DNA of 64,000 nucleotides from DASSTJ01 sp035707965 (GTDB taxonomy: Bacteria; Actinomycetota; Actinomycetes; Actinomycetales; Angustibacteraceae), in assembly GCA_035707965.1 (NCBI GenBank), contig DASSTJ010000068.1, positions 5,701 through 69,700 of the forward strand, written 5' to 3'. The position numbers were made by a program, and so were the translations under genes. This document shows, piece after piece, positions 17,879 through 28,892 of the stretch; the stretch's first letter is position 1, and each line of letters begins with the position of its first letter. The notes under the pieces are model-generated. The model did no database searches and was not told the origin of the DNA. It saw nothing but the letters and a program-made list of their open reading frames with translations.

Positions 17879-18664
17879 GTGTTCACGAGCAGGAGCCGGG
17901 CCGAGAAGGCCCGCGACCAGGTCGCCGAGACGGCGAGCACCGTCAGCGAGCAGCTGCGTGAGCGCGTCGCTCCCGCGGTGAGCGCCAAGGCCAAGGACGC
18001 CAAGGAGTGGGCCGCCCCCCGTGTGGAACGCGGGGTGGAGCGCGGGCTCGAGGCGGCAGCCCCCCGGGTCGAGCAGGCCGTCGAGAAGGTGTCGCCCAAG
18101 GTGGACGCCGCCCGGGACAAGCTCGTCGACGACCTGCTTCCGCGCCTGGTGGTCGCGCTCAACGCCGCAGCGGCCGCCGGCGGTCACGCCGCGTCCGAGG
18201 CCGGTGACGAGGCTCGCGAGCGCAGCAAGGGCGCGGCCGCCGTGCTCCGCGGGGACGCCGTCGCCAAGCCGAAGAGGCGTCGGGGACGCCGGTTCCTGCT
18301 GTTCGCTGCCGTCACGGCCGCGATCGGGGCGGCCGTCGCGGCGTTCAAGAGCCGGGCTCCGAAGGACGACCCGTGGGCCATCCCGAGCACGACCTACCCA
18401 GCCACGAACGCCAGCGGCCCGGCCAGCAGCGCGACCGCCTCGACCCCTGCGACCAGCTCGACGCTGTCGTCGGGAGCGGCCGCTGACGCGCTCGACGTCG
18501 ACCTGCGCGACACCGCCGCGACCAGCTCGACGGCCGAGGTCCCCGGCATGACCGCCGACAGCGAGGCCGGCAAGGACGCCGTCGAGGAGGCCAGCAAGAA
18601 GCAGGGCGACGCGCTCACCGACCCTGCGAGCTCGAACGCGGGCGGCGGCAAGAAGAAGTCGTAG
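17879..18664 (+). CDS. helical membrane-associated protein of unknown function
   Basis: 261 residues from GTG 17879. The first 110 residues are Ala/Glu/Lys/Val-rich amphipathic helices with an 11-residue-like periodicity (VSEQLRERVAPAVSAKAKDAKEW, VERGVERGLEAAAPRVEQAVEKV), reminiscent of apolipoprotein or LEA-like repeats. A basic cluster (KPKRRRGRR) precedes a short hydrophobic segment at about 138-157. The C-terminal 100 residues are Ser/Thr/Ala-rich and end GGGKKKS. No catalytic motif. It may lie on the membrane surface. It ends in a strong hairpin terminator. Confidence 0.72.
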   Translation: MFTSRSRAEKARDQVAETASTVSEQLRERVAPAVSAKAKDAKEWAAPRVERGVERGLEAAAPRVEQAVEKVSPKVDAARDKLVDDLLPRLVVALNAAAAAGGHAASEAGDEARERSKGAAAVLRGDAVAKPKRRRGRRFLLFAAVTAAIGAAVAAFKSRAPKDDPWAIPSTTYPATNASGPASSATASTPATSSTLSSGAAADALDVDLRDTAATSSTAEVPGMTADSEAGKDAVEEASKKQGDALTDPASSNAGGGKKKS

Positions 18665-18685
18665 CGCCAGGCCGCCGCACGACAG

Positions 18686-18725
18686 CGGGGTGGTTCCCTT
18701 CGCTCTGGCGAAGGGAACCACCCCG
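18686..18725. terminator. strong bidirectional hairpin terminator
   Basis: A perfect 18-bp stem (18686-18703 with 18708-18725) with a 4-nt loop (TCTG) starts 22 nt after the stop of the plus-strand gene and ends 16 nt before the 3-prime end of the minus-strand tRNA-Ala. It can serve both convergent units. A U tract is missing, as is common in high-GC actinobacteria. Confidence 0.8.
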
Positions 18726-18741
18726 TTGGTGTGTCAGCGGG

Positions 18742-18814
18742 TGGAGGCGATCGGACTCGAACCGACAACCCCCTGCTTGCAAAGCAGGTGCGCTACCAAT
18801 TGCGCCACGCCCCC
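18742..18814 (-). tRNA. tRNA-Ala (anticodon TGC)
   Basis: A 73-nt cloverleaf on the minus strand: acceptor GGGGGCG with CGCCTCC, D arm GCGCAATTGGTAGCGC, anticodon arm CCTGC-TTTGCAA-GCAGG (TGC), T arm with GGTTCGAGTCC. CCA not encoded. It pairs with tRNA-Ile downstream of gyrA as in Mycobacterium (ileT, alaT). Confidence 0.96.
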
Positions 18815-18840
18815 GAGCCTGGGAGATGCCGAGCGGTGGA

Positions 18841-18960
18841 CTAGCTGACGTCGTCCGTGGCCTCGGCCCACAGGTCCTGCTCGGCCTTGTCCGCCTCCAT
18901 CTTGCGCCAGACGGCGAACGCACCGGCTCCAGCGGCGACCAGCAACAGCAGCTTCTTCAC
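18841..18960 (-). CDS. DLW-39 family small protein
   Basis: Exactly 39 residues from GTG 18960 to TAG 18841, with GGAGG 5 nt upstream of the start. Sequence features: KKLLLLVAAGAGAFAVW membrane-type helix at 2-18, then a charged tail RKMEADKAEQDLWAEATDD containing the D-L-W signature that names the family. Located between tRNA-Ala and tRNA-Ile on the same strand, its usual genomic position. Function unknown; the N-terminal helix suggests membrane association. Confidence 0.9.
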   Translation of the reverse strand: MKKLLLLVAAGAGAFAVWRKMEADKAEQDLWAEATDDVS

Positions 18961-19059
18961 AGCAGCCTCCTGCAGTGTCGGGTGAGCACCTTCTGGTGAG
19001 TGCACCGAATCGGTACGCCGTGGTGTCGTCGACAGCATGTCGCACGGGGCGGGACGACG

Positions 19060-19133
19060 TGGGCCTAACTGGACTCGAACCAGTGACCTCTTCCTTATCA
19101 GGGAAGCGCTCTAACCGACTGAGCTATAGGCCC
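19060..19133 (-). tRNA. tRNA-Ile (anticodon GAT)
   Basis: A 74-nt cloverleaf on the minus strand: acceptor GGGCCTA with TAGGCCC, D arm AGCTCAGTCGGTTAGAGC, anticodon arm TTCCC-TGATAAG-GAAG type with GAT, T arm GGTTCGAGTCC. CCA not encoded. It lies downstream of gyrA and the DUF3566 gene, as in other actinobacteria. Confidence 0.96.
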
Positions 19134-19216
19134 CGGCGCACTCGACCGCCGTCGGACGACGGCACAGTGCGCGCCGGACGAGGGTACCCCAGCGGGGACC
19201 CCGCTCCCAAACCGCC

Positions 19217-19710
19217 TCAGTCGTCGGTGAGCGTCAGGTGGACGCCGCCGACGAGCGACGAGCAGACGTTGTACAGGAAGGCCCCCAGGGTGGCGAGCGC
19301 CGTCAGCAAGAACACGTCGATGACCGCGATCACGGTGGCGAGCGACAGGACCCGCCCGAAGCCGAGGTAGTCCATGAGGTTGAAGGTGCCGGCGTCGCTC
19401 CCCATGATCTCGCCGATGGTGCGGTCGACGTCAGCGAACACCCCCATGCCGTCGAGGATCATCCACAGCACGGCCGTCATCACGACCAGGGCGATGCCGA
19501 TGGCCACCGACAGCAGGAAGGACAGCTTCATCGCCGACCAGGGATCCACCCGGGCCACGGTGAGCCGCACCTTGCGAGGACCGCTGATCGGCCGTGCGGC
19601 CGTGCTCGTCTGGCCGCGGGCCGCCGACTCGCTCACCGGACGGCTGGGCGCGGTGGAGGGACCGGACGTGAACGTCCGGGCACCGGAGCCGTACGCCTGC
19701 TCTGGTGTGC

Positions 19711-19714
<4 letters not shown>
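19217..19714 (-). CDS. DUF3566 transmembrane protein
   Basis: 165 residues from GTG 19714, whose start overlaps the gyrA stop (GTGA). Residues 1-50 are Ser/Thr/Pro-rich. The DUF3566 core starts at VRLTVARVDPWSAMKLSFLLSVAIGI, with helices at about 60-85 and 118-150 and the loop ILDGMGVFADVDRTIGEIMGS between them. The family is fixed downstream of gyrA in actinobacteria (Rv0007 in Mycobacterium). Function unknown; probably two membrane passes. Confidence 0.92.
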
Positions 19715-22371
<2,657 letters not shown>

Positions 22372-22442
22372 GGTTGGCCCTTACGTGTCGATGGAGGTGA
22401 TGACAGGCGGAGGTGGCCCGAGGCCCGGGCCAGGCGGCGGCG

Positions 22443-24629
22443 CTAGATGTCGAGGAAGCGCACGTCCTTGGCGTGCCGCTGGATGAAGGACCGGCGCGAC
22501 TCGACGTCCTCACCCATGAGCACCGAGAACGACTCGTCAGCGGCCGCGGCGTCGTCCAGCGTGACCTGGAGCAGCACGCGGTTGTCCGGGTCCATCGTGG
22601 TCTCCCACAGCTCGTGGGCGTTCATCTCGCCCAGGCCCTTGTAGCGCTGGATGCCGTTCTCCTTCGGCAGCTTGCGCCCTGCCTCCTGCCCGGCCTTGAC
22701 GACGGCGTCGCGCTCGCGGTCCGAGTAGACGAAGTCGTGGGGTCCCTGGCTCCACTTCACCCGGTACAGCGGTGGTTGGGCGAGGTAGACGAAGCCCTGG
22801 TCGACGAGCGGACGCATGAACCGGAACAGCAGGGTGAGCAGGAGCGTGCGGATGTGCTGGCCGTCGACGTCGGCGTCGGCCATCAGCACGATCTTGTGGT
22901 AGCGCAGCTTCTCGAGGTCGAAGTCCTCGCCGATGCCCGTGCCGAACGCCGAGATGAGCGCCTGCACCTCGGCGTTGCCCAGCACGCGGTCGATGCGCGC
23001 CTTCTCGACGTTGAGGATCTTGCCGCGGATGGGCAGGATCGCCTGCGTCATGGGGTTGCGGCCGCCCTTGGCGGAGCCGCCGGCGCTGTCACCCTCGACG
23101 ATGAAGATCTCGCACTGGGCCGGGTCGTTGGACTGGCAGTCGCTGAGCTTGCCCGGCAGCGACGACGACTCGAGCAGACCCTTGCGGCGCGTGGCGTCGC
23201 GCGCCTTGCGCGCAGCCACGCGCGCCGCCGCCGACTGGATCGACTTGCGGATGATGTCGCGCGCCTCGCTCGGGTGCCGCTCGAGCCAGTCGCCGAGGTT
23301 GTCGGTGACGACCCGCTGCACGAAGCCCTTGGCCTCGGTGTTGCCGAGCTTGGTCTTGGTCTGGCCCTCGAACTGCGGCTCCCCCAGCTTGATCGACACG
23401 ACCGCCGTCAGCCCCTCGCGGATGTCCTCGCCCGAGAGGTTGTCGTCCTTGTCCTTGAGCAGGCCCTTCTCACGCGCGTACCGGTTGACCAGGGTGGTCA
23501 GCGCGGCCCGGAACCCCTCCTCGTGCGTTCCACCCTCGTGCGTGTTGATCGTGTTGGCGTACGTGTGGACGCTGTCGGAGTACGCCCCCGTCCACTGCAT
23601 GGCGACCTCGAGCGACAGCCGCCGCTCCGCGTCCTCGGACTCGAAGTCGATGATCTCGGGGTGCAGCACCTCGGCGCGCTTGCTCGAGTTCAGGTGCCGG
23701 ACGTAGTCGACGAGCCCACCGGCGTAGCAGTAGCTCACCTGCCGCGGACCGCTGGGGACGTCACCGTCCGCCGTCTCGTCGGTGTCGGCCGACTCGGACT
23801 CGTCCGTGGCCTCGTGGCCCGGCCGTAGGTCGGTCAGCATGATCGTGAGGCCCTTGTTGAGGAACGCCATCTGCTGGAACCGCGCGCGCAGCGTCTCGAA
23901 GTCGAAGTCGACCGTCTCGAAGATCTCGTCGTTCGGCCAGAACGTGATCGACGTGCCGGTGTGGTCGGTGTCCTCGCCCTTGTCCAGCGGCGCCTCCGGC
24001 ACGCCGTTCAGGAACGTCTGGCGGTAGACGTGTCCGCCTCGGCCGACGGCGACGTCGAGCCTGGTCGACAGCGCGTTGACGACGGAGACGCCGACGCCGT
24101 GCAGGCCGCCGGAGACCGCGTAGCCGGACCCGCCGAACTTGCCGCCGGCGTGCAGGACGGTCAGCACGACCTCGACCGCCGGGCGGTTCTCGCCGGGCAT
24201 GATGCCGACGGGGATGCCGCGGCCGTCGTCGACGACCCGCACCCCACCGTCAGCCAGCAGCGTCACGTCGATCGTGGTGGCGTAGCCGGCGAGCGCCTCG
24301 TCGACGGAGTTGTCGACGACCTCGTAGACGAGGTGGTGCAGCCCCCGGGGGCCGGTGGAGCCGATGTACATGCCGGGCCGCTTGCGGACGGCCTCCAGCC
24401 CCTCGAGCACCGTGATCGCGCTCGCGTCGTACACCGGTGCGGCCGCGATGCTGGGCACCGCGCCGGTCTGCGGGTCGATGGTCTCGTCGCCGACGGTGTC
24501 CGGGTCGACCACCGGGTCGACCACCGGGTCGTTCGCCGCGTCGTTCGCGGCGGATGCGCCGGGGGCCGAGGTGTCAGGGGTGGAGCCGTCGGGGGCAGGG
24601 CTGTCCGAGGCAGGGCTGGTCTCAGGCAC
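22443..24629 (-). CDS. gyrB: DNA gyrase subunit B
   Basis: 728 residues from GTG 24629; AAGGAG lies 10 nt upstream. Another in-frame GTG at 24653 would add eight residues. GHKL ATPase domain with DNSVDEALAG, DDGRGIPV and GLHGVGVSVVNALS; transducer; TOPRIM domain with EGDSAGGSAKGGRN and the DADVDG metal site; C-terminal QRYKGLGEMN. An acidic, Pro-rich N-terminal extension of about 70 residues precedes the conserved ITVLEGLEAVRKRPGMYIG start and holds the short repeat DPVVDPVVDPD. The catalytic core is complete. Confidence 0.97.
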   Translation of the reverse strand: MPETSPASDSPAPDGSTPDTSAPGASAANDAANDPVVDPVVDPDTVGDETIDPQTGAVPSIAAAPVYDASAITVLEGLEAVRKRPGMYIGSTGPRGLHHLVYEVVDNSVDEALAGYATTIDVTLLADGGVRVVDDGRGIPVGIMPGENRPAVEVVLTVLHAGGKFGGSGYAVSGGLHGVGVSVVNALSTRLDVAVGRGGHVYRQTFLNGVPEAPLDKGEDTDHTGTSITFWPNDEIFETVDFDFETLRARFQQMAFLNKGLTIMLTDLRPGHEATDESESADTDETADGDVPSGPRQVSYCYAGGLVDYVRHLNSSKRAEVLHPEIIDFESEDAERRLSLEVAMQWTGAYSDSVHTYANTINTHEGGTHEEGFRAALTTLVNRYAREKGLLKDKDDNLSGEDIREGLTAVVSIKLGEPQFEGQTKTKLGNTEAKGFVQRVVTDNLGDWLERHPSEARDIIRKSIQSAAARVAARKARDATRRKGLLESSSLPGKLSDCQSNDPAQCEIFIVEGDSAGGSAKGGRNPMTQAILPIRGKILNVEKARIDRVLGNAEVQALISAFGTGIGEDFDLEKLRYHKIVLMADADVDGQHIRTLLLTLLFRFMRPLVDQGFVYLAQPPLYRVKWSQGPHDFVYSDRERDAVVKAGQEAGRKLPKENGIQRYKGLGEMNAHELWETTMDPDNRVLLQVTLDDAAAADESFSVLMGEDVESRRSFIQRHAKDVRFLDI

Positions 24630-24964
24630 GAGAGGAGGACTCCTTGTCCGCACGCGACCTGCGGTGCACGACAGGCTGACGGCGTGCGGTCGCGGATGCG
24701 GTTCAGTCTACCGGTTCTCGTCCCGGCGCAGGGGTAACGGCGGTGCTGACACCCCTGAGGCACGCCTGGAGGGCCGTTCAGAGGCGCCTGGCGTCCTCAT
24801 CTCGACTCCCCCTACGTCAGACGGGGGCTTCGTTCGTCCTGACGCGAATCACGTGAGGCTCCGTCGAAGATCCACAGCCTGTGGACAAGCAGTGGAAAAC
24901 TCACCCGTACGGGCGATGGACATCTAGTCACTCCGCACCAGTCACTGCCACACCGGTCAGGTGG
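24630..24964 (-). promoter_or_regulatory. gyrB upstream region with a consensus DnaA box
   Basis: This 335-nt stretch between the DUF721 and gyrB genes holds no coding gene. It contains ATCCACAGCCTGTGGACAAG; positions 24880-24888 read TTGTCCACA on the minus strand, the actinobacterial DnaA-box consensus, inside the palindrome TCCACAGCCTGTGGA (24871-24885). No convincing -35/-10 pair could be assigned. Confidence 0.5.
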
Positions 24965-25534
24965 TCAGCCGTAGGTGTCCCGCGGCCCCGGGCCCTGCAC
25001 CGCCCGCCGACCACGTCGCCACGAGGGCGAGGCCGGCCCGCCGACGTGGACCTGGCGCACCACGTCGTCGCCCAGCTCCTCGGCCAGCCGACGCAGCAGC
25101 GTCGGCACGAGCAGGCGCACCTGGGTAGCCCAGGCGGTCGAGTCGGCCCGGACCGTCAGGACGCCGTCCGCGAACGACACCGGCGTGCAGTGGGCGGCCA
25201 CGTCGGGGCCGACCACGCGCGGCCAGCGCCCCATGACGCCACCGACGGCGACGTCCACCTGCCAGCCTCGGTCGGTCACCAGCCGCTCCAGACCGGCGCC
25301 CAGGGCCTGTGGCTCGCGGTCGCCGGCAGCGGTGCGGGACGGATCCGGCGAGGTCGCGGACCGGGAACGCCCACGGTGACCGGGGCGCAGACCCCGGGCG
25401 GCAGCGGCGGCTCGCGCCCGCTGCAGCGCGGTGCGGGCCGCGCTGGCCGCACGCTCCCGCTCGTCCTCGGCGTCGCCGGGCTCGAGGGACTCAAGGGGGT
25501 CGACGGGCCGGTCGTCCGGACGCTCACCGGACAC
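24965..25534 (-). CDS. DUF721 (DciA-like) protein
   Basis: 189 residues from GTG 25534, overlapping the recF stop by 11 nt. The N-terminal half is Arg/Ala-rich with a basic cluster (RGLRPGHRGRSRS). The DUF721 core is at about 78-175: LERLVTDRGWQ, MGRWPRVVGPDVAAHCTPVSF and LTVRADSTAWATQVRLL, a KH-like fold. DUF721 proteins between recF and gyrB are universal in actinobacteria; the DciA branch loads or activates DnaB helicase. A role in initiation fits the location but is inferred. Confidence 0.9.
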   Translation of the reverse strand: MSGERPDDRPVDPLESLEPGDAEDERERAASAARTALQRARAAAAARGLRPGHRGRSRSATSPDPSRTAAGDREPQALGAGLERLVTDRGWQVDVAVGGVMGRWPRVVGPDVAAHCTPVSFADGVLTVRADSTAWATQVRLLVPTLLRRLAEELGDDVVRQVHVGGPASPSWRRGRRAVQGPGPRDTYG

Positions 25535-26687
25535 GGCTGATCTCGCCGCCCATCACGTCGACGCGTGCTCCTTCCAGCTCCTCGGGGACGTCGTCCGGCA
25601 CGGCGGCGGTGACGAGGACCTGCTCAGCGCCGGCGACGAGCGCGGCCAGCCTGGTGCGCCGACCCACGTCGAGCTCGGCGAAGACGTCGTCCAGGACGAG
25701 CACGGGATCACCGCCTGCCTCGTGCCGCAGCAGCTCGTACGAGGCGAGGCGCAGCGCGAGCGCGAGCGACCACGACTCACCGTGGCTCGCGTACCCCTTC
25801 GCTGGGAACGGGCCCAGCGAGAGCACCAGGTCGTCCCGGTGCGGACCGACCAGGCAGACCCCGCGCTCGAGCTCCTGGCGCCGCAGCCGGCTGGTCGCCT
25901 CGAGCAGCCTGGCCTGCAGCAGCTCGCGACCGCCGCCCGGTGCGTCCAGGATCTCGGCCGCGAGGTCACCACCACGGTCGGGGTCGGCCAGTGCCGACCT
26001 GTAGGTGAGCCCCGCCTCACCCTGGCCCTCGCTCACCTGCTCGTAGGCGTGGGCGACGTAGGGCGCGAGGTCCGTGACCAGCCGCAGCCGGCCCGCGAGC
26101 AGCTCGGCACCGGACGTGGCGAGGTGCTGGTCCCAGACGTCGAGCGTGCGCACGTCACCCTGGCCGCGCCGCACGGCGGGGCCGGCCGTCTTCAGCAGCG
26201 CGCTGCGCTGCTTGAGCACTCGCTCGTAGTCGGACCGCACGCCGGCGAACCTCGGCGACCGAGCCACGAGCAGCTCGTCGAGGAACCGACGCCGGTCGCT
26301 CGGGTCGCCCTTGACCAGGCTGAGGTCCTCGGGGGCGAACAGCACCGTGCGCAGCAGCCCCAGCACCTCGCGGGCTCGCGGCACGGGCCCCCGGTTGATG
26401 CGGGCACGGTTCGCCTTGCCCGGGGTGATCTCCAGCTCCACCAGCGTCGGCCGCTCGTCGCGCACCACCGACGCGCGCACGATCGCCCGGTCAGCCCCCA
26501 GTCGCACCAGCGGGGCGTCGCTCGACACCCGGTGACTACCCAGCGTCGCCACGTAGCCGACGGCCTCCACGAGGTTCGTCTTGCCCTGGCCGTTCGGGCC
26601 GACCAGTGCCGTGACCCCCAGGCCGAGCGGAAGCTCGGCCGACGCGTAGCTGCGGAAGTCGCTGAGGGACAGGTGGGCAAGGTGCAT
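25524..26687 (-). CDS. recF: RecF, DNA gap repair ATPase
   Basis: 387 residues from ATG 26687. Walker A in GPNGQGKTNLVEAVGY, ABC-type signature in GYASHGESWSLALALRL, Walker B VLVLDDVFAELD and D-loop following. Starts MHLAHLSLSDFRSYAS, typical for RecF. It helps load RecA at single-strand gaps. It is in the conserved dnaA-dnaN-gnd-recF-DUF721-gyrB-gyrA series and probably co-transcribed with gnd (14-nt gap). Confidence 0.97.
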   Translation of the reverse strand: MHLAHLSLSDFRSYASAELPLGLGVTALVGPNGQGKTNLVEAVGYVATLGSHRVSSDAPLVRLGADRAIVRASVVRDERPTLVELEITPGKANRARINRGPVPRAREVLGLLRTVLFAPEDLSLVKGDPSDRRRFLDELLVARSPRFAGVRSDYERVLKQRSALLKTAGPAVRRGQGDVRTLDVWDQHLATSGAELLAGRLRLVTDLAPYVAHAYEQVSEGQGEAGLTYRSALADPDRGGDLAAEILDAPGGGRELLQARLLEATSRLRRQELERGVCLVGPHRDDLVLSLGPFPAKGYASHGESWSLALALRLASYELLRHEAGGDPVLVLDDVFAELDVGRRTRLAALVAGAEQVLVTAAVPDDVPEELEGARVDVMGGEISRVR

Positions 26688-26701
26688 GGGTGATCGGGTG
26701 G

Positions 26702-27667
26702 TCAGTCGGTGGATCCGGTGCCGGACGACGGCCCTGCCTCGGGGGCGGTCGCGCCCTCAGAGACGTCACCGGCCCCCGAGGTCGGTCCCGCCTCCGTCAC
26801 CGCGTGCCCGCCGAACTGGTGGCGCAGCGCCGCCACCGCCTTCATCGCCGGCGAGTCCTCCTGCCGCGAGGCGAACCTGGCGAAGAGCGCGGCCGAGATC
26901 GCCGGCATGGGCACGCGGTTCTCGATCGCCTCCTCGACGGTCCACCGGCCCTCGCCCGAGTCGACGACGTAGCCCTTGATCGACGCGAGCTCGGCGTCGT
27001 CCTCGAGCGCCCGGACGAGCAGGTCGAGCAGCCAGGAGCGGACGACGGTGCCGCGCGTCCATGCCTTGAAGGCGCCGTGGACGTCGGTGACCAGGTCCTT
27101 CGCGGCGAGCAGCTCGTACCCCTCGGCGTACGCCTGCATCAGCCCGTACTCGATGCCGTTGTGCACCATCTTCGTGTAGTGCCCGGCGCCGCACTCGCCC
27201 GCGTGCACGAAGCCCTCCTCGCGCGGACCCTCGGGGCGCAACGCGTCGAACACCGGCATGGCGCGCTGCACGTGCTCGTCGGAGCCGCCGCACATGAGGC
27301 CGTACCCGACCTCCTTGCCCCACACGCCACCGGAGACGCCGCAGTCGACGAAGCCGATGCCTTTGCCGTCCAGCAGCTCGGCGTGCACGAAGTCCTCGGT
27401 CCAGCGGGAGTTGCCACCGTCGATGACGAGGTCGCCCGGCTCGAGCCGGTCGGCGAGCTCACGGATCGTCGCGTCCGTCGCGTCGCCCGACGGCACCATC
27501 ACCCACACGAGGCGAGGGGTCGGCACAGCCTGGACGAGGCCCTCGAGCGAGTCGACGTCGCTGATGTCGGGGTTGCGGTCGTACCCGGTGACCTCGATCC
27601 CCGAGGCGCGCAGGCGGTCACGCATGTTGCCGCCCATCTTGCCCAGGCCGATGAGTCCGATGTGCAT
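26702..27667 (-). CDS. gnd: 6-phosphogluconate dehydrogenase, decarboxylating, short type
   Basis: 321 residues from ATG 27667. Rossmann start MHIGLIGLGKMGGNMRDRL, VIDGGNSRWTED, substrate motif DCGVSGGVWGKEVGYGLMCGG and catalytic Lys in HYTKMVHNGIEYGLMQAYAEG. It is shorter than the 480-residue E. coli type and matches the roughly 300-residue NAD-preferring class. It converts 6-phosphogluconate to ribulose 5-phosphate. The last 30 residues are Gly/Ser/Pro-rich. A gnd gene between dnaN and recF is also found in Streptomyces and several Micrococcales. Confidence 0.95.
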   Translation of the reverse strand: MHIGLIGLGKMGGNMRDRLRASGIEVTGYDRNPDISDVDSLEGLVQAVPTPRLVWVMVPSGDATDATIRELADRLEPGDLVIDGGNSRWTEDFVHAELLDGKGIGFVDCGVSGGVWGKEVGYGLMCGGSDEHVQRAMPVFDALRPEGPREEGFVHAGECGAGHYTKMVHNGIEYGLMQAYAEGYELLAAKDLVTDVHGAFKAWTRGTVVRSWLLDLLVRALEDDAELASIKGYVVDSGEGRWTVEEAIENRVPMPAISAALFARFASRQEDSPAMKAVAALRHQFGGHAVTEAGPTSGAGDVSEGATAPEAGPSSGTGSTD

Positions 27668-27758
27668 GAGCGAAACCCCTCTCCTCGTGTCGTGCCGCCC
27701 ATGCTCCCGTGACGTGGCGGCGTGCGCGCGACGGCCTCTGCCCGGTCGGGGGGTGCCG

Positions 27759-28892
27759 CTACCCGGCGAGCCGGATCGGCATGAGCACGTACCGGAAGCT
27801 GCTGTCCGGCTCGGCTGTCGGCTCGGCCTGCCCGGTCAGCAGCGCCGGCTTGGTCGGGAGCGTGAAGTCGAGCCTCGCCCACGGCTGGTGCAGGGCACCC
27901 AGGCCGTCGAGCAGGTACTGCGGGTTGAAGGCGATCTCGATGTCGTCCCCCTCGAGCGTCGCCTCGACCGCCTCGCTGGCCTGCGCGTCCTCCGTCTGGC
28001 CGGCCTCGATGGTCAGCTGGCCGTCACTGAACCGCAGCCGGACGGGAGCGTTGCGCTCGGCGACCAGCGCGACGCGCTTGACCGCCTCGACCAGTGGGGC
28101 GGTCTCGACGACAGCGTGCGTGTCGCTGGTGCTCGGGAAGATGGCGCTCACCTTCGGGTACTCGCCGTCGAGGAGTCGCGACGTCATGCGCCGGCGGCCG
28201 GCCTCGAAACCGATCAGGCCCTCACCGCTGCCGCTGCGGGCCAGCGCCAGCTCGACGTCGGCGCTCGCGCCGAGGGCGCGCGCGGTCTCGGCGAGCGTGC
28301 GGGCAGGCACCAGCGCGACCGCGGACGTGTCGGTTCCCGAGGGGTTCCACGTCAGGGTGCGCTCGGCCAGCCGGTAGCGGTCGGTCGCCAGGAGGGTGAT
28401 CGTCGACCCCTCGATCTCGACCCGGACGCCGGTGAGGATCGGCAGGGTGTCGTCGCGCCCGGCCGCCGTCGTCACCTGGCTGACCGCCAGGGTGAACACG
28501 TCGCCGGGGACCCGGCCCGACGCCTCCGGCATCTGCGGCAGCGCGGGGTAGTCGTCGACCGGCATCGTCAGCAGGGTGAACCGCGACGAGCCGCAGGCCA
28601 CGGTCACCTTCGTGCCGTCGGTGGCGATGTCGACCGGCCGGTCCGGCAGGTTCCTCGAGATGTCGGCCAGCAGTCGGCCTGACACCAGGACGGTGCCCTC
28701 CTCGGCGACGTCGGCCGCCACGCTGACCCGGGCGCTCACCTCGTAGTCGAAGGCAGACAGCGTCAGGGACCCGTCGGTGCTCGCTTCGAGCAGCACTCCG
28801 GCGAGCACCGGCACGGGTGGGCGCGTCGGCAGCCCACGCGCGGCCCAGCTCACCGCCTCGGCGAGGACGTCGCGTTCAACGCGGAACTTCAC
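27759..28892 (-). CDS. dnaN: DNA polymerase III beta subunit (sliding clamp)
   Basis: 377 residues from ATG 28892, starting MKFRVERDVLAEAVSWAARGLPTRPPVPVLAG. Three clamp domains are recognisable, with LSAFDYEVSARV and TLPILTGVRVE; it ends SFRYVLMPIRLAG, the normal C-terminal motif of the binding cleft. The dimeric clamp tethers polymerase III to DNA. It lies directly downstream of oriC on the same strand as dnaA. Confidence 0.98.
   Translation of the reverse strand: MKFRVERDVLAEAVSWAARGLPTRPPVPVLAGVLLEASTDGSLTLSAFDYEVSARVSVAADVAEEGTVLVSGRLLADISRNLPDRPVDIATDGTKVTVACGSSRFTLLTMPVDDYPALPQMPEASGRVPGDVFTLAVSQVTTAAGRDDTLPILTGVRVEIEGSTITLLATDRYRLAERTLTWNPSGTDTSAVALVPARTLAETARALGASADVELALARSGSGEGLIGFEAGRRRMTSRLLDGEYPKVSAIFPSTSDTHAVVETAPLVEAVKRVALVAERNAPVRLRFSDGQLTIEAGQTEDAQASEAVEATLEGDDIEIAFNPQYLLDGLGALHQPWARLDFTLPTKPALLTGQAEPTAEPDSSFRYVLMPIRLAG

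Noticed and set aside
24653..24653. Upstream GTG as gyrB start
   Set aside because: Only a weak CAGG precedes it, while GTG 24629 has AAGGAG at acceptable distance. Kept as an alternative.
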